Below are positions 63,789 through 64,000 of a DNA stretch of 64,000 bases, one piece after another. Below the pieces are notes generated by a model. The model was not told the origin of the DNA, ran no database searches, and was given only the letters and a program-made list of their open reading frames with translations. The DNA lies in NCBI GenBank assembly GCA_017481875.1, contig JAFUOP010000031.1, forward strand, positions 110,108-174,107, given 5' to 3'. The DNA comes from Bacteroidaceae bacterium (GTDB lineage Bacteria > Bacteroidota > Bacteroidia > Bacteroidales > Bacteroidaceae). The first letter of the stretch is position 1. Every line of letters starts with the position of its first letter. Made by a program: the position numbers and the translations under genes.

Positions 63789-63861
63789 GCGGAAATAGCT
63801 CAGTTGGTAGAGCACAACCTTGCCAAGGTTGGGGTCGCGAGTTCGAGCCTCGTTTTCCGCT
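63789..63861 (+). tRNA. tRNA-Gly (GCC)
   Basis: A full cloverleaf of 73 bases: acceptor GCGGAAA/TTTCCGC, D stem GCTC/GAGC, anticodon stem CAACC/GGTTG with loop TTGCCAA (anticodon GCC), T stem GCGAG/CTCGT. Discriminator is T; CCA is not encoded. Confidence 0.96.
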
Positions 63862-63896
63862 CTATTTCTTTGAAATATTTAAACTATACAGAAACT

Positions 63897-63969
63897 GCGG
63901 AAATAGCTCAGTTGGTAGAGCACAACCTTGCCAAGGTTGGGGTCGCGAGTTCGAGCCTCGTTTTCCGCT
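63897..63969 (+). tRNA. tRNA-Gly (GCC), second copy
   Basis: Identical over all 73 bases to the copy at 63789, 35 bases downstream, again without encoded CCA. Confidence 0.96.
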
Positions 63970-64000
63970 CTTTTGATGAGTGCACCCGCGTGTGCTTGAA

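Overview
The window looks like chromosomal DNA of a Bacteroidales bacterium (Bacteroidota). Supporting signs are promoters of the form TTTG-N19-TAnnTTTG (for example ahead of rpsF, the nitroreductase operon and pyrG), few Shine-Dalgarno sequences, an RprX/RprY pair, a BtuB-BtuG vitamin B12 uptake pair, TonB receptors with surface lipoproteins, a type IX secretion C-terminal domain, and DUF4143 ATPases. I cannot name a genus.

Layout. Positions 1-3.9 kb: rprX (cut by the window edge), rprY, a small membrane protein on the opposite strand, and rpsF-rpsR-rplI. 4.2-7.6 kb: a cobalamin riboswitch controlling btuB and btuG. 7.6-13.3 kb: a 1,418-residue double sensor-kinase-like protein, its response regulator and a membrane protein. 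13.3-16.2 kb (minus strand): yggS, a DUF4494 protein, malic enzyme and a small acidic protein. 16.5-26.2 kb: an AT-rich accessory island interrupted by a 7.7-kb mobilizable transposon (tyrosine integrase, HTH protein, oriT-like hairpin, MobV relaxase, TetR regulator, ABC exporter, SnoaL-like protein). The transposon lies inside a Lit-like metallopeptidase gene; both halves remain and are in frame across a shared octamer. 26.2-29.2 kb: two paralogous AAA/DUF4143 ATPases, each preceded by a direct-repeat array with the same 33-bp period.

30.5-34.8 kb: a housekeeping operon (nitroreductase, DUF2520 protein, KdsC-like phosphatase, Maf, CysK, CysE). 34.9-42.6 kb: a complete histidine operon in hisGDCBHAFI order, with a His-rich leader peptide, an attenuator and a HisN-HisB fusion, ending in a small lipoprotein gene. 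42.6-51.7 kb: panE, a secreted GH27-GH16 enzyme, pyrG behind a repeat-rich leader, fabG and a small unknown gene. 51.7-59.0 kb: a TonB receptor, two lipoproteins and a divergent secreted nuclease/phosphatase-family enzyme. 59.0-64.0 kb: sodB, a PcrA/UvrD helicase, nspC, and a tRNA-Gly cluster behind an 88-bp duplicated leader.

The observations I rate highest are the 33-bp promoter-repeat arrays before both ATPases, the transposon-split Lit-like gene that fixes both element ends, and the double kinase whose halves keep complementary catalytic parts. No database searches were run; family names come from motifs, length and context.
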